From Xylanibacter rarus (GTDB lineage Bacteria > Bacteroidota > Bacteroidia > Bacteroidales > Bacteroidaceae): a stretch of DNA of 64,000 nucleotides. The position numbers and the translations under genes were made by a program. This document shows, in pieces, positions 52,342 to 61,218 of the stretch; the stretch's first letter is position 1; each line of letters starts with the position of its first letter. The stretch is from positions 124,001 to 188,000 of the forward strand of contig NZ_LFQU01000001.1 in NCBI RefSeq assembly GCF_001275135.1, in the 5' to 3' direction. The notes below the pieces were generated by a model. The model did not search any database. It saw only the letters and a program-made list of their open reading frames with translations, and was not told the DNA's origin.

Positions 52342-52404
52342 TGTAGTTTTTTGGCCGTAGCTGCGTCTAACGGTTAAAAGTAACTTAATTATTCGGATAA
52401 GATA

Positions 52405-52884
52405 ATGGAAACAACGGAGAAACAATTTGCGCAGATTGTGCGGGAAAACCGCAGCACGATATACACAGTGTGCTATATGTTCTCGAAAGATGCCGACGAG
52501 GTGAGCGACCTGTTTCAGGAGGTGCTCATTAACCTATGGAAAGGTTTTGCGGCCTTTGAGGGCAAGAGCGACATAAGGACATGGATCTATCGCGTGAGCC
52601 TTAACACGTGTATTTCGGTCGACCGTAAGAAGAAAAGGCACAAGACCGTGCCGCTGTCGATGAGCATCAACCTGTTTGAAGACAACGATGCCGACACGCG
52701 TCAGGTGCAGTTGCTGTATAAAAGAATCAACCGCCTCGGACCTTTCGACAAGGCTCTGGTGCTGCTTTGGCTCGAAAACCTGAGCTACGACGAGATTGGG
52801 GCGGTGATGGGTATATCGGCAAAGAATGTTTCGGTTAAGCTCGTAAGGATAAGAGAGTTGCTCAAAAAAATGTCAAACGATTAA
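52405..52884 (+). CDS. ECF family RNA polymerase sigma factor
   Basis: A 159-residue sigma factor. Region 2 spans about residues 10-75 ('IYTVCYMFSKDADEVSDLFQ', 'EVLINLWKGFAAFEGKSDIR', 'TWIYRVSLNTCIS') and region 4 about 100-155 ('LGPFDKALVLLWLENLSYDE', 'IGAVMGISAKNVSVKLVRIR'). It lies 15 bases before a membrane protein gene, the usual place of an anti-sigma factor. The signal is unknown. Confidence 0.92.
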   Translation: METTEKQFAQIVRENRSTIYTVCYMFSKDADEVSDLFQEVLINLWKGFAAFEGKSDIRTWIYRVSLNTCISVDRKKKRHKTVPLSMSINLFEDNDADTRQVQLLYKRINRLGPFDKALVLLWLENLSYDEIGAVMGISAKNVSVKLVRIRELLKKMSND

Positions 52885-52899
52885 AGAAAGGATTCTGTT

Positions 52900-53493
52900 A
52901 TGGAGAATATTATAGACAACAACGGACTTGAGGAAATGAAGGCGCAGATGGCCATCCTGAAAAACAAGATAGAAGGGCAGACCATGCTTAACGAGCGCCT
53001 GATGAGGCGGGCAATGAACGACCGCATGTCGCTGGTAAGGCGTATGGTGGTTTTGGATGTTGTTATGGTGATAGTGTGCATTGCAGCTATGTATACTTTC
53101 ATGGAACTGTTTGGCTTGTCGCTGCTGTTCTTTGTGGTGAGCGTTGTGCTGTTTAGCTGGTGCCTGGTGTCCTCTGCTTATATCAACAGGATAAAGGAGA
53201 GCGAACTGCTTGAGGGCGACTTGCTGAAAACAGGCGAAAAGCTGGTCAGGATGAAGCGTCAGCGTGTGCGTCTGCTGATGATTAACTTTCCGCTTGGTTT
53301 GGCATGGGCTGCATGGTACGGCTATGAGATGATTAGTTTTGAGACAGCAAGGGGCGGCAGTCCGCGGAGCATGATTGTAGGTCTGTGTGTAGGTTTTGTC
53401 GTAGGACTAATCCTCGGACTGATGATGCTCCGCAAGATGCAGCAGGCTAACGACATCGTGATACGGCAGATTAAGGAGATGAAGGATTTATAG
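52900..53493 (+). CDS. Four-helix membrane protein, possible partner of the ECF sigma factor
   Basis: A 197-residue protein: a cytosolic N-terminal helix region (residues 1-45, charged), two adjacent membrane helices (about 48-90, 'VLDVVMVIVCIAAMYTF', 'LSLLFFVVSVVLFSWCLVS'), a charged loop, and two more helices (about 127-145 and 160-182). The layout and the position right after the sigma gene fit a membrane anti-sigma or its accessory, but I see no zinc-type anti-sigma motif. Function is inferred from context only. Confidence 0.6.
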   Translation: MENIIDNNGLEEMKAQMAILKNKIEGQTMLNERLMRRAMNDRMSLVRRMVVLDVVMVIVCIAAMYTFMELFGLSLLFFVVSVVLFSWCLVSSAYINRIKESELLEGDLLKTGEKLVRMKRQRVRLLMINFPLGLAWAAWYGYEMISFETARGGSPRSMIVGLCVGFVVGLILGLMMLRKMQQANDIVIRQIKEMKDL

Positions 53494-53524
53494 AAAATAT
53501 TTTTGTGTGGTTGATAATATAACA

Positions 53525-53570
53525 GAATCCGGTGAAAGGCATTAATGATGTTTGCCTTTCACCGGATTTC
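53525..53570. terminator. Terminator between the ECF operon and tsaE
   Basis: GAATCCGGTGAAAGGCA (53525-53541) pairs with TGCCTTTCACCGGATTTC (53553-53570), a stem of about 16 bp with an 11-base loop. It lies between converging genes and can serve both. Confidence 0.82.
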
Positions 53571-53605
53571 GTTATGTTGCGAAATGCTTTATTCTGGTTG
53601 TCTTT

Positions 53606-54019
53606 TCAGAACTTAACCACGCGGCTGCCGTCTTCCTGTTCCTCGATAGTTACCTTTGTGGCGTTTTCGGGCAGCAGGTCTTCTATCAGTTCGGGCCATT
53701 CTATGAAGCAGATGCTGTTGTTGTAGAAGTATTCTTCATATCCCATGTCATACACCTCTTCAATTTTCTTTATTCGGTAGAAGTCGAAGTGATAGATTGT
53801 GTCGCCGGTTGTCTCTGACGTGTATTCGTTGACGATGGCGAAGGTGGGCGACGTTATGACGTCTTCAACCCCCATACACTCGCATACGGCCTTGATGAAT
53901 GTTGTCTTGCCGGCGCCCATCTTGCCGTAGAAGGCAAAAACGTTGCTGCGTCCCATGTTGTCGACAAACTGTTTTGCCGCATGCTTGATGTTTTCAATGT
54001 TTTCAATTCTTATCTCCAT
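53606..54019 (-). CDS. tsaE: tRNA threonylcarbamoyladenosine biosynthesis ATPase
   Basis: A 137-residue ATPase that works with TsaB, TsaC and TsaD in forming t6A at position 37 of ANN-decoding tRNAs. P-loop 'GKMGAGKTTFIK' (residues 32-43), 'VITSPTFAIVNEYTS' and 'IYHFDFYRI' are TsaE hallmarks; 'FIEWPELIEDLLPEN' follows. It is the last gene of the aroA-porX run, 78 bases after porX. Confidence 0.95.
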   Translation of the reverse strand: MEIRIENIENIKHAAKQFVDNMGRSNVFAFYGKMGAGKTTFIKAVCECMGVEDVITSPTFAIVNEYTSETTGDTIYHFDFYRIKKIEEVYDMGYEEYFYNNSICFIEWPELIEDLLPENATKVTIEEQEDGSRVVKF

Positions 54020-54097
54020 ATTGTTGGTGTTTTTACGTTTCGTTATATTGTCTTTTCACCTTGTTCCCTTGCTTGTCTTCCTGTCCGGCTGTCCGGT

Positions 54098-55732
54098 TTA
54101 GCGCTTGCGCGCCTTCAGGGTTATCAGCGGCACAATCATCTCTTCGAGGGAGATGCCGCCATGCTGGAACGTGTCTTTATAGTAAGACACGTAGTAGTTG
54201 TAGTTGTTCGGGTAGGCAAAGAACGAGTTGCCCGTGGCAAACACGTATGATGTGCTAAGGTTGGGGGCGGGCAGCTGTGCCTTGTGCGGCTCCTTTATCA
54301 CGAACACTTCCTTTGCGTTATAGTTGAGATTCTTGCCCAACTTGTATCTCAGGTTGGTGTTTGTGTTGCGGTCGCCTATGATTTTCACCGGCTTCGATGC
54401 CCTTATGCTGCCGTGGTCGGTGGTTATCACGACGGTGTAGTTGCTCTGCGACAGCAACTTAAACAGATCTGCCAATACCGAATGGCGAAACCAGCTTAGC
54501 GTTATGCTGCGGTAGGCCGACTCGTCGTTGGCAAGCTCGCGCACCATCTTCGACTCTGTGCGGGCGTGGCTCAGCATGTCGATGAAGTTGATTACCACCA
54601 CGTTGAGGTCGTTTGCCTCAAGCTGGTTGAACTTCTGTAGGAATTTGTCGGCGCCTGCCGAGTCGTTAATCTTATGGTAAGAGAACGTGTCGCGGCGGCG
54701 GAATCTTTCTATCTGTGTTCTTATCAGCGGCTCTTCGTTGAGGTTCTTGCCTTCTTCCTCGTCTTCGTCAACCCACAGCTCGGGAAACATCTGCGCTATC
54801 TGCACGGGCATCAGTCCGCTGAATATCGCGTTGCGGGCATATTGTGTCGCGGTTGGCAGAATGCTCATGTAGGTCTGTTCGTCGATGTCGAACATATCGC
54901 CTATCTCCTGCGAGAGCATGCGCCACTGGTCGAGGCGGAAGTTGTCGATGACAATCATGAACACCTTCTCGCCGTTGTCGAGCATGGGGAATATCTTTTT
55001 CTTGAATATGTCCATGCTCATCAGCGGTCTGTCTTCGTTGTCGGCCAGAGTGTTCTTTGTCGCCTGCCTCATCTGGCTTAGCCTTAGCGTGCCGCGGCTT
55101 GCTGAAGATGCGCCTGCCTGTTGTGGCGCCACCCAGTTCATATAGTTGGCTTTTATATATTTTGCGAAGCCGTTGTTGGCCTCTTCCTTCTGCATGTTGA
55201 GCATTTCGGTCATGCTGCTGTCGGTGCTGCTGAGCTCCAGTTCCCAATGGACAAGGCGCTTATAGACGTTCATCCAGTCGTTGTATGTCTTGCAGTCGCT
55301 TATCTGCAGGGCTATGTCCTGGAAGCTTTGCTGATAGCCGCTCTGCGTTATTTCGGTTACAATCTCCTTGCGGTGAATGTTCTTTTTGAGCGTAAGGAGT
55401 ATCTGGCTCGGGTTGACTGGCTTTATCAGATAGTCGGCAATCTTTGAGCCTATGGCCTGGTCCATGATGTTTTCCTCCTCGCTCTTGGTTACCATAACCA
55501 CCGGCGTGGCGGGCGATATTTCTTTGATACTCTGCAGGGTCTCCAGTCCGCTCAGGCCGGGCATCATCTCGTCGAGCAGAATAAGGTCGAAGGTCTTCTG
55601 CCGGCACTGGTCTATGGCGTCGGTGCCGTTGGTGACTGTAACCACTTCGTAACCTTTCTTCTCGAGAAAAATGATATGCGCGCGTAGCAGTTCTATCTCG
55701 TCGTCAACCCAAAGTAATAATCCGTTGCTCAT
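54098..55732 (-). CDS. porX: PorX, response regulator with PglZ/alkaline-phosphatase-like output
   Basis: A 544-residue protein. The receiver domain (1-120) has acidic D10/D11, phospho-acceptor D54 ('LILLDEMMPGLSG') and Lys in 'YLIKPVNP'. A helical linker (about 125-190) leads to a PglZ-type domain (about 205-540) with 'VFMIVIDNFRLDQW', 'TYMSILPTATQYARN', 'VVINFIDMLSHAR' and 'VVITTDHGS', metal-site residues of the alkaline phosphatase superfamily. PorX with kinase PorY and sigma SigP controls type IX secretion in Porphyromonas gingivalis. The neighbour porW is also a type IX component. PorY is not in the window. Confidence 0.93.
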   Translation of the reverse strand: MSNGLLLWVDDEIELLRAHIIFLEKKGYEVVTVTNGTDAIDQCRQKTFDLILLDEMMPGLSGLETLQSIKEISPATPVVMVTKSEEENIMDQAIGSKIADYLIKPVNPSQILLTLKKNIHRKEIVTEITQSGYQQSFQDIALQISDCKTYNDWMNVYKRLVHWELELSSTDSSMTEMLNMQKEEANNGFAKYIKANYMNWVAPQQAGASSASRGTLRLSQMRQATKNTLADNEDRPLMSMDIFKKKIFPMLDNGEKVFMIVIDNFRLDQWRMLSQEIGDMFDIDEQTYMSILPTATQYARNAIFSGLMPVQIAQMFPELWVDEDEEEGKNLNEEPLIRTQIERFRRRDTFSYHKINDSAGADKFLQKFNQLEANDLNVVVINFIDMLSHARTESKMVRELANDESAYRSITLSWFRHSVLADLFKLLSQSNYTVVITTDHGSIRASKPVKIIGDRNTNTNLRYKLGKNLNYNAKEVFVIKEPHKAQLPAPNLSTSYVFATGNSFFAYPNNYNYYVSYYKDTFQHGGISLEEMIVPLITLKARKR

Positions 55733-55835
55733 GTTACTCCTTTCTTTTTGTTATGCTGCCCTTGTCAGGCAGACGTTCGCAGTGTCCTTTTCATGACAGA
55801 TGTCGCAGCAGTGTTGCGGCAGTTCGGGTATTGCA

Positions 55836-58800
55836 TCAGAAGCCGTCGAGGTCGTAATATTCGTCCTCAAGGTCGTATCCGTTCTGCTTGTTGTTGCTGT
55901 CGTTGCCGTTATTGTTGTTAGTGCTGCTGTTAGCATTGCTGTTTCCGGTGCCGGTGTCGTCGCCAAAGTCGAATATCAGCTCGTCGGTATCGTTGGCTGC
56001 CGGCTCCTCTTTCTGCGGAACGGCAGGCACAGGCTGCTTAGTCTGTTGCGGCTGTTCGGGCTGCTTTTGCGGCTCAACGGCGTCTGTCATAACGTCTGTC
56101 TGTGCGTTGCCTTGCTGTGTCTGGCTTCCGGCAGCGTTGCCGTTGGCATTCGTGTCGTAGACATCTGTGCTTATTTCAAATCCCTGTGAGTCTTGCGTAG
56201 CTGGCTGATCAGTCTGCGGCTCAGGCTCAATCATGAAGCTGTTGTTGTCGGTCTGAGTAGTGCCCTGCTGCGCATTGCCGTTGTTTGTGGCATTGTTCTG
56301 CTGCATGTCTGGTATCACTATGCCGCCGTCGTCAGCGTTGCCGCCGGCTTTTTCTTCCTCAACAGGTATAGCTATCGTGTTGTCGTCCTGAGAGCCTGTT
56401 GCAGGCGTGTTCTCAGGTTCAACAGGTATGGATATTCCGCTGTCGGCTTCTCCTGTTGCAGGCTGATCATCGTTGATGTATAGACCTTCTTCTATTACGC
56501 CGCCGTTATACAGTCCGTCGGTCTCGCCGCCCTCGCCGTTGTCCGGCTTTTCAAACTCTATGGTAGAAGGCTCCGTGAGCAGTCTGACGGTGCTTATGCG
56601 CAGCGGAACGAAGTGCTGCTCGTAGAACTTGTCGTAGTCGTTGTAGCTGTATTGTGTTCCGAGCAGTTCGATGTTGCTGTCGCTGATGATTATGGCGCGC
56701 CCTTTCTGTGCAAGCTTCATCACCTGCTGGTTCTTGTAGAGCTGGCGTGCATACTGCAGAGCCTCGTCGTAGTTTCTGAATCCGCTCACCATCATGCGGT
56801 GCATGCCGTTGAGTTCGTCGATGACGATATCGAAGTTGCGCACGATGAAGTTAGAGAAGTTGAAGCGCGCAAGCTCGAAGAGCAGCTTGTTCTCGTTGAG
56901 CGAGTCGGGTGAATAGACCATCATGAACGTGAAGTCGGTGTTGCGTTCGGCTATAAACTTACGCGCGGCGATGGAGTCGCTGTCGCTCAGCACCACCGAG
57001 CGGTGCTCCCACACGTCGCCGATGTCGAACTTTCCGCCACGAAGCTGTCGTCCGGCCTTCACTCCGTTGATAATCATTCCGGCCATGGGGCTTACGTCGC
57101 TCTGCGGATACTTGCTAACCACCTCCTGCATGTCTGTGAGGCAGCCGTTGCTGTCGCCGCTGTTGAGCTTGCTCAGTCCGCCGATGAATATAAACTTATC
57201 GCGGTTGGCTCCTAACGGGAATCGTTTTGCCGACAGCGACGTGTTGGTGCTCACCTCCTCGTATTTGCCTGCCTTGAAGGCGTTGTATGTGGCAGCATAG
57301 AGCGAGTCTTCTATATGTTCGCCGAACTTGGCGTTCTCTTCAAAATAGGGGTCAGACAGCAGAATGGTCCACTGGCTCTTGGGGTAGCTCCGCTTCAGCT
57401 TGTCGAGGAATATGTTTGCCTGCGTCTTGTCCTGCCGTCGCGAGTAGAGCAGGTAGAGGTGATAGAAAGCCTCGTCCATGTTCTCAAAGTCGGGATAACT
57501 GTCTGTAAGACGCCGCAGGGTCTTCTCGCTCAGCGTCAGATTGTCGAGCTTGTCCTTGAATATTATGCCGGCATGGAATAGTCCGTCTTCAATGATCTTG
57601 TTGCTTTCGGCCACCTGCTCCTCCGTGAACGGTATCTGTTTGAGATAATATTCACGTTTGTGCGGATTGTTCTGTGCGCTGTCCATCACGTTTTCGAGCG
57701 AGTCGGCAGCAGCCTCTGCCGCCGCGATGGAGTCTCTCATCTCGTCGGTCATTTCGGCAGGATTGTTGTCGAGCGACACGACAGTCTTGTTGACACGCTG
57801 CCAGTCGTCCACATTCTCACGTCGTCCCCACATCTTCTGGAACGTAGCCTTACCTTGGCTGACGGCCGTCGGGTTATAGAAGTACCATTTGCCCGACTTG
57901 TCTGTGGCGTTGTTGGTCATGTTGTTGGTGTTGTTCATGTTGCCCATTCCGCCCTGCTGCGCCATCTGCTGCTGCGCGTCAAGCTCAGCCTGTGCGTCGC
58001 GTTCTTCCTTCTCTTTCTTCTTTAGAGCCTCTATCACGCGGTCGATGGCCTCGTTTCTTTCTTTCTCAGGCATCTTTGCCAGAGCCTGGAGCGAGTCTTG
58101 CAGGTGTACGGCGTCGGTGTATGGCACTAGTTCGTCCAGCACCTTAGAGCGTTCCGACAGCTGTTCGTAGTCGTCGCGCTCCTTGTCGAGCAGTCCTATT
58201 GCCTCGCCATAGCATCTGCCTGCGTTGCTGTAGTCCTCCTTGTCCCAGTAAATGTCGCCGAGAGTAAGGAGCAGCACGCCTTTCTCAATGCCGTTGCGTG
58301 TCGACTTGGTGTTGCCCTTCTCGTAGGCGGCAATGGCGTTGGCGGTGTCTTTCTGCAGCATGTATATGTTGCCGATGGCATAATAAACCTGATCGAGATA
58401 GTCTTTGTTGTTGTCTGATGCCGCCATGCGCTTCAGGCGCCTTATCATCTTTTTCGACTGTGTGCCGGCCATAACCTCGCTCATTGCGATGCGGGCGTTG
58501 AACTCAAGCTCGTAAGGCGGGTTGAGCCTTATCACGCGCTTAAAAGCCTTGTAGGCGTTTTCCTTGTGCCCAAGCTCAGCCTCGAGCTGTCCCATCAGAT
58601 ACCACTGACGGGCGCGCTGCTTGCGCCTCATCTCGTGCTTTATCACCTTGCGCAGGTAGGGTATTGCCTCGGCATACCGTCCGGTGTGTATATAATAGTC
58701 GGCATAGGTGTAGTCCCATTCCTTCACGGCGCGCCAGTGGAGCGAGTCGCGCTTGATTTTTGTTATCACGTCTTCGGCATCATAAATCCAGCCTTCCTCG

Positions 58801-59354
58801 ATATAGCATTTTGCGAGCCATGCCCTTGCTCGGCCGTAGATGGCGGGCTGGGTAGAGTAGAGGCGGCTCATGTAGGCAAATGTAGACGCAGCCTCGTCGA
58901 ACGAGCCTTTCATAAACTGAGAGCGTCCCATCAGCATCCACGCCTTCCACAAGAAGGGGTTATACTCCTTGCGGTTAAGCCACTCGATGTCTTTCTCCGT
59001 CTTCTTGCGGCTTTTGGTCCATTGAGGCCTCTTCTTTATGCTGTGCAGCTTTATTGCCTTCTGGCTTTTTTCTATAGCACGGTCGAAGTTGCTCTTGCCC
59101 AGCTCGCGGCTGTCCTTGTTGCCGACGGTGTAGAGCGGTATCATCTCGGTGAAGTTGTCCTTGTTGCCGTTCTCTTTCTCGAGCGAGCCGTCGATATATG
59201 CCAGCGTGCCGTTGTAGTAGGTGTTGTAGCGCGCGTTGAACGAATGCCACCAGCGGCTCTGCGCAGTGTTCTTCTCCGTAGAGCATCCGGCCGTAATGAG
59301 CAGAGCTATCAAGGCGGCTAAGGGAATTATATGTCTTGTCTTAATTGTCTTCAT
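55836..59354 (-). CDS. porW: PorW/SprE type IX secretion lipoprotein, TPR-rich
   Basis: A 1172-residue lipoprotein with lipobox 'ITAGC' (Cys24) from the ATG at 59352-59354. It has the family start 'RWWHSFNARYNTYYNG', many TPR units between about 100 and 420 (for example 'NPFLWKAWMLMGRSQFMKGS', 'YADYYIHTGRYAEAIPYLRK') and again near 590-760, with a Gln/Asn-rich stretch between. The last 230 residues are low-complexity (Asn, Gln, Pro, Asp) and end 'YDLEDEYYDLDGF'. PorW/SprE links the PorLM motor to the outer-membrane ring of the type IX system. It lies 103 bases upstream of porX in the same operon. Confidence 0.9.
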   Translation of the reverse strand: MKTIKTRHIIPLAALIALLITAGCSTEKNTAQSRWWHSFNARYNTYYNGTLAYIDGSLEKENGNKDNFTEMIPLYTVGNKDSRELGKSNFDRAIEKSQKAIKLHSIKKRPQWTKSRKKTEKDIEWLNRKEYNPFLWKAWMLMGRSQFMKGSFDEAASTFAYMSRLYSTQPAIYGRARAWLAKCYIEEGWIYDAEDVITKIKRDSLHWRAVKEWDYTYADYYIHTGRYAEAIPYLRKVIKHEMRRKQRARQWYLMGQLEAELGHKENAYKAFKRVIRLNPPYELEFNARIAMSEVMAGTQSKKMIRRLKRMAASDNNKDYLDQVYYAIGNIYMLQKDTANAIAAYEKGNTKSTRNGIEKGVLLLTLGDIYWDKEDYSNAGRCYGEAIGLLDKERDDYEQLSERSKVLDELVPYTDAVHLQDSLQALAKMPEKERNEAIDRVIEALKKKEKEERDAQAELDAQQQMAQQGGMGNMNNTNNMTNNATDKSGKWYFYNPTAVSQGKATFQKMWGRRENVDDWQRVNKTVVSLDNNPAEMTDEMRDSIAAAEAAADSLENVMDSAQNNPHKREYYLKQIPFTEEQVAESNKIIEDGLFHAGIIFKDKLDNLTLSEKTLRRLTDSYPDFENMDEAFYHLYLLYSRRQDKTQANIFLDKLKRSYPKSQWTILLSDPYFEENAKFGEHIEDSLYAATYNAFKAGKYEEVSTNTSLSAKRFPLGANRDKFIFIGGLSKLNSGDSNGCLTDMQEVVSKYPQSDVSPMAGMIINGVKAGRQLRGGKFDIGDVWEHRSVVLSDSDSIAARKFIAERNTDFTFMMVYSPDSLNENKLLFELARFNFSNFIVRNFDIVIDELNGMHRMMVSGFRNYDEALQYARQLYKNQQVMKLAQKGRAIIISDSNIELLGTQYSYNDYDKFYEQHFVPLRISTVRLLTEPSTIEFEKPDNGEGGETDGLYNGGVIEEGLYINDDQPATGEADSGISIPVEPENTPATGSQDDNTIAIPVEEEKAGGNADDGGIVIPDMQQNNATNNGNAQQGTTQTDNNSFMIEPEPQTDQPATQDSQGFEISTDVYDTNANGNAAGSQTQQGNAQTDVMTDAVEPQKQPEQPQQTKQPVPAVPQKEEPAANDTDELIFDFGDDTGTGNSNANSSTNNNNGNDSNNKQNGYDLEDEYYDLDGF

Positions 59355-59432
59355 AACGTGGCGGCACAAGTGAGCATGCCATGTTTATATAACTTATCGG
59401 GAGCGATTTTATTGTCTGCCGCGGCAAAAGAG

Positions 59433-59825
59433 TCAGCCCTCCATCAGCATTATTGCCTCATCTTTTATCTGGTCGGGCATGCTGATGCCTCTCAGGGTGA
59501 GATTTGCCGTCCAGTCTTTTACCTCGGAGGGGCGCATGGTGTAGAGCACTTCGGCAAACTGTGCCGCCTCTTCGTCGGTGTAGGAGTCAGACTTCCTGCC
59601 CTTGTAGGCGTCGAGTTCTTCGTCGTCGAAATATTCTATTTCCTTCACAGCCTGCTCCATCACGCAGTCGTGCATGCACGACGCACCTGCCTGTGCGCAC
59701 GCTGACTCGTTTGCGCATGCAGTGCCGCCTTCAGGCTGTTCGGCTTTTGGCAGACGGCGGCGTACAGCCTTGAGCAGAATGAAGAGCAGCGCCATGGCTG
59801 CCAGGCAGATAACGAGCAGGCCCAT
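59433..59825 (-). CDS. Conserved small membrane protein with a cysteine cluster
   Basis: A 130-residue protein: one N-terminal membrane helix ('LLVICLAAMALLFILL'), a linker with four Cys (C-x5-C-x6-C-x3-C in 'CANESACAQAGASCMHDC'), then 'YFDDEELDAYKGRKSDSYTD' and 'EEAAQFAEVLYTMRPSEVKD'. I recall Bacteroidales homologs next to aroA, sometimes labelled phospholipase without support. The start is 1 base from the aroA stop. The Cys cluster could bind metal; function unknown. Confidence 0.7.
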   Translation of the reverse strand: MGLLVICLAAMALLFILLKAVRRRLPKAEQPEGGTACANESACAQAGASCMHDCVMEQAVKEIEYFDDEELDAYKGRKSDSYTDEEAAQFAEVLYTMRPSEVKDWTANLTLRGISMPDQIKDEAIMLMEG

Positions 59826-59826
59826 A

Positions 59827-61086
59827 TTAGGCTCCGGCCTCCTCGCCGATGGCGAATCCGGCCCTTGTAAGGTCGAGCCAGAAGTTAGGGTAAGACTTGC
59901 TGACCACTTGCGGGTCGTTTATTCTAAGTCCGGGGATTTTTATTGCGGCAGGCGCAAATGCCATTGCCATGCGGTGGTCTTCGTATGTATTGATGGCTGC
60001 GCCGGGTTCGGGCTCGCATCGCGTGCCGTCCCATCTCAGCTCGCCAGGACTGGTCTCCTCGATGACATATCCCAGCTTGCGCATCTCTGTCTTCAGCGCC
60101 TCTATGCGGTCGGTCTCCTTTATACGGAGCGATGAAAGCCCCGTGAAACAGAACGGCCTGTTCATCATGCAGCAGCAAACAACGAACGTCTGCACCATGT
60201 CGGGCTGGTTGATGAAGTCGTAGTCGAGCCTGTCTGAAGCCATGCTTATGCGTTTCAGCGTAACCGTGGTGGGCACTCCGGGCTCGCGTGTCTCAAAAAT
60301 AGTCTTTATGCCGAGCATGCTGAAGAGATATTTTACGGCAGAGTCGCCTTGGCGCGAGCCGTCTGTAAGTCCGGTGAGCTTAATCTCTGACTCCTCGTTG
60401 CCGTTGATGGCGAGCATCTCATACCAGTAAGACGCTGCGCTCCAGTCGTTTTCTATGAAGTAGGGGCGTGGGCTGTAGGGCTTCGGCTCCACCTTTATCG
60501 TGTCGCTGCCCAGCCATTCTGCCTCTGCGCCGAAGTCGATCATGGTGCACAGTGTCAGGTCTATGTACGGACGGGAGATAATGTCGCCGGTAAGCTTCAG
60601 CTCAAGTCCTTTTTCCATTACCGGTGCAACCATCAGCAGCGCCGATATATATTGAGAGCTTACGTTGCCCGGAATTTCTATGCTTCCGCCCTCAAGCTTT
60701 TTGCCATTGATGCGCAGCGGAGGATATCCCTCGTTGCCTTCGTAGCTGATGTCTGCACCGAGATATCTCAGCGCCTCCACCAGCACCTTTATCGGCCGCT
60801 GCTTCATGCGCTCCGTGCCGGTCAGCAGGTGTGTGCCCGGTGTTACGGCCAGATATGCCGTCATGAAGCGCATGGCTGTTCCGGCAGCCTTTATGTCTAT
60901 GGTGTCGGGCATGTCGCGCAGTGCGTCTAATATAACTTCGGTGTCGTCACAGTCCGACAGGTTGTCGGGCATTATGCCGTTTCCGGCCAGCGCGTTTATT
61001 ATGAGTGCGCGGTTGCTTATGCTCTTCGAGGCCGGCAGGTCTATTGTGGCGTTGATTGTTTCAGGTGCGTTAAGAATATATTGCAT
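59827..61086 (-). CDS. aroA: 3-phosphoshikimate 1-carboxyvinyltransferase (EPSP synthase)
   Basis: A 419-residue enzyme of the shikimate pathway (shikimate-3-phosphate + PEP to EPSP). The N-terminal substrate site is 'LPASKSISNRALI', with 'AGTAMRFMTAYLAVTPG' and 'TGTERMKQRPI', then 'RIKETDRIEAL' and 'TYEDHRMAMAFAPAA' near the C-terminus. I place the start at 61084-61086 because it matches the family N-terminus; an ATG at 61128 is possible since the promoter (61188-61218) lies upstream of both. It is the first gene of a five-gene operon. Confidence 0.94.
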   Translation of the reverse strand: MQYILNAPETINATIDLPASKSISNRALIINALAGNGIMPDNLSDCDDTEVILDALRDMPDTIDIKAAGTAMRFMTAYLAVTPGTHLLTGTERMKQRPIKVLVEALRYLGADISYEGNEGYPPLRINGKKLEGGSIEIPGNVSSQYISALLMVAPVMEKGLELKLTGDIISRPYIDLTLCTMIDFGAEAEWLGSDTIKVEPKPYSPRPYFIENDWSAASYWYEMLAINGNEESEIKLTGLTDGSRQGDSAVKYLFSMLGIKTIFETREPGVPTTVTLKRISMASDRLDYDFINQPDMVQTFVVCCCMMNRPFCFTGLSSLRIKETDRIEALKTEMRKLGYVIEETSPGELRWDGTRCEPEPGAAINTYEDHRMAMAFAPAAIKIPGLRINDPQVVSKSYPNFWLDLTRAGFAIGEEAGA

Positions 61087-61187
61087 TGTCAGAAAAATCT
61101 GTAATTTGTTGTTTTCTTGTTGCGTCATGGCAGAATTGGCATAGCCATGTCCGCCCTTGCGTCCACACGGACGTAAGGATATCAATG

Positions 61188-61218
61188 CAAAGGTAATGTA
61201 TGTTGCACACAATACAAA
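61188..61218 (-). promoter_or_regulatory. Promoter of the aroA-porW-porX operon
   Basis: Reverse-strand TTTG (61215-61218) and TACCTTTG (61188-61195) are 19 bases apart. Transcription should begin near 61184, 55-100 bases before the candidate aroA starts. Confidence 0.75.

Noticed and set aside
55888-58170. Several forward frames opposite porW, some hydrophobic
   Set aside because: They mirror Gln/Asn/Glu-rich reverse codons as Leu/Val runs; porW is continuous and has lipobox and TPRs.
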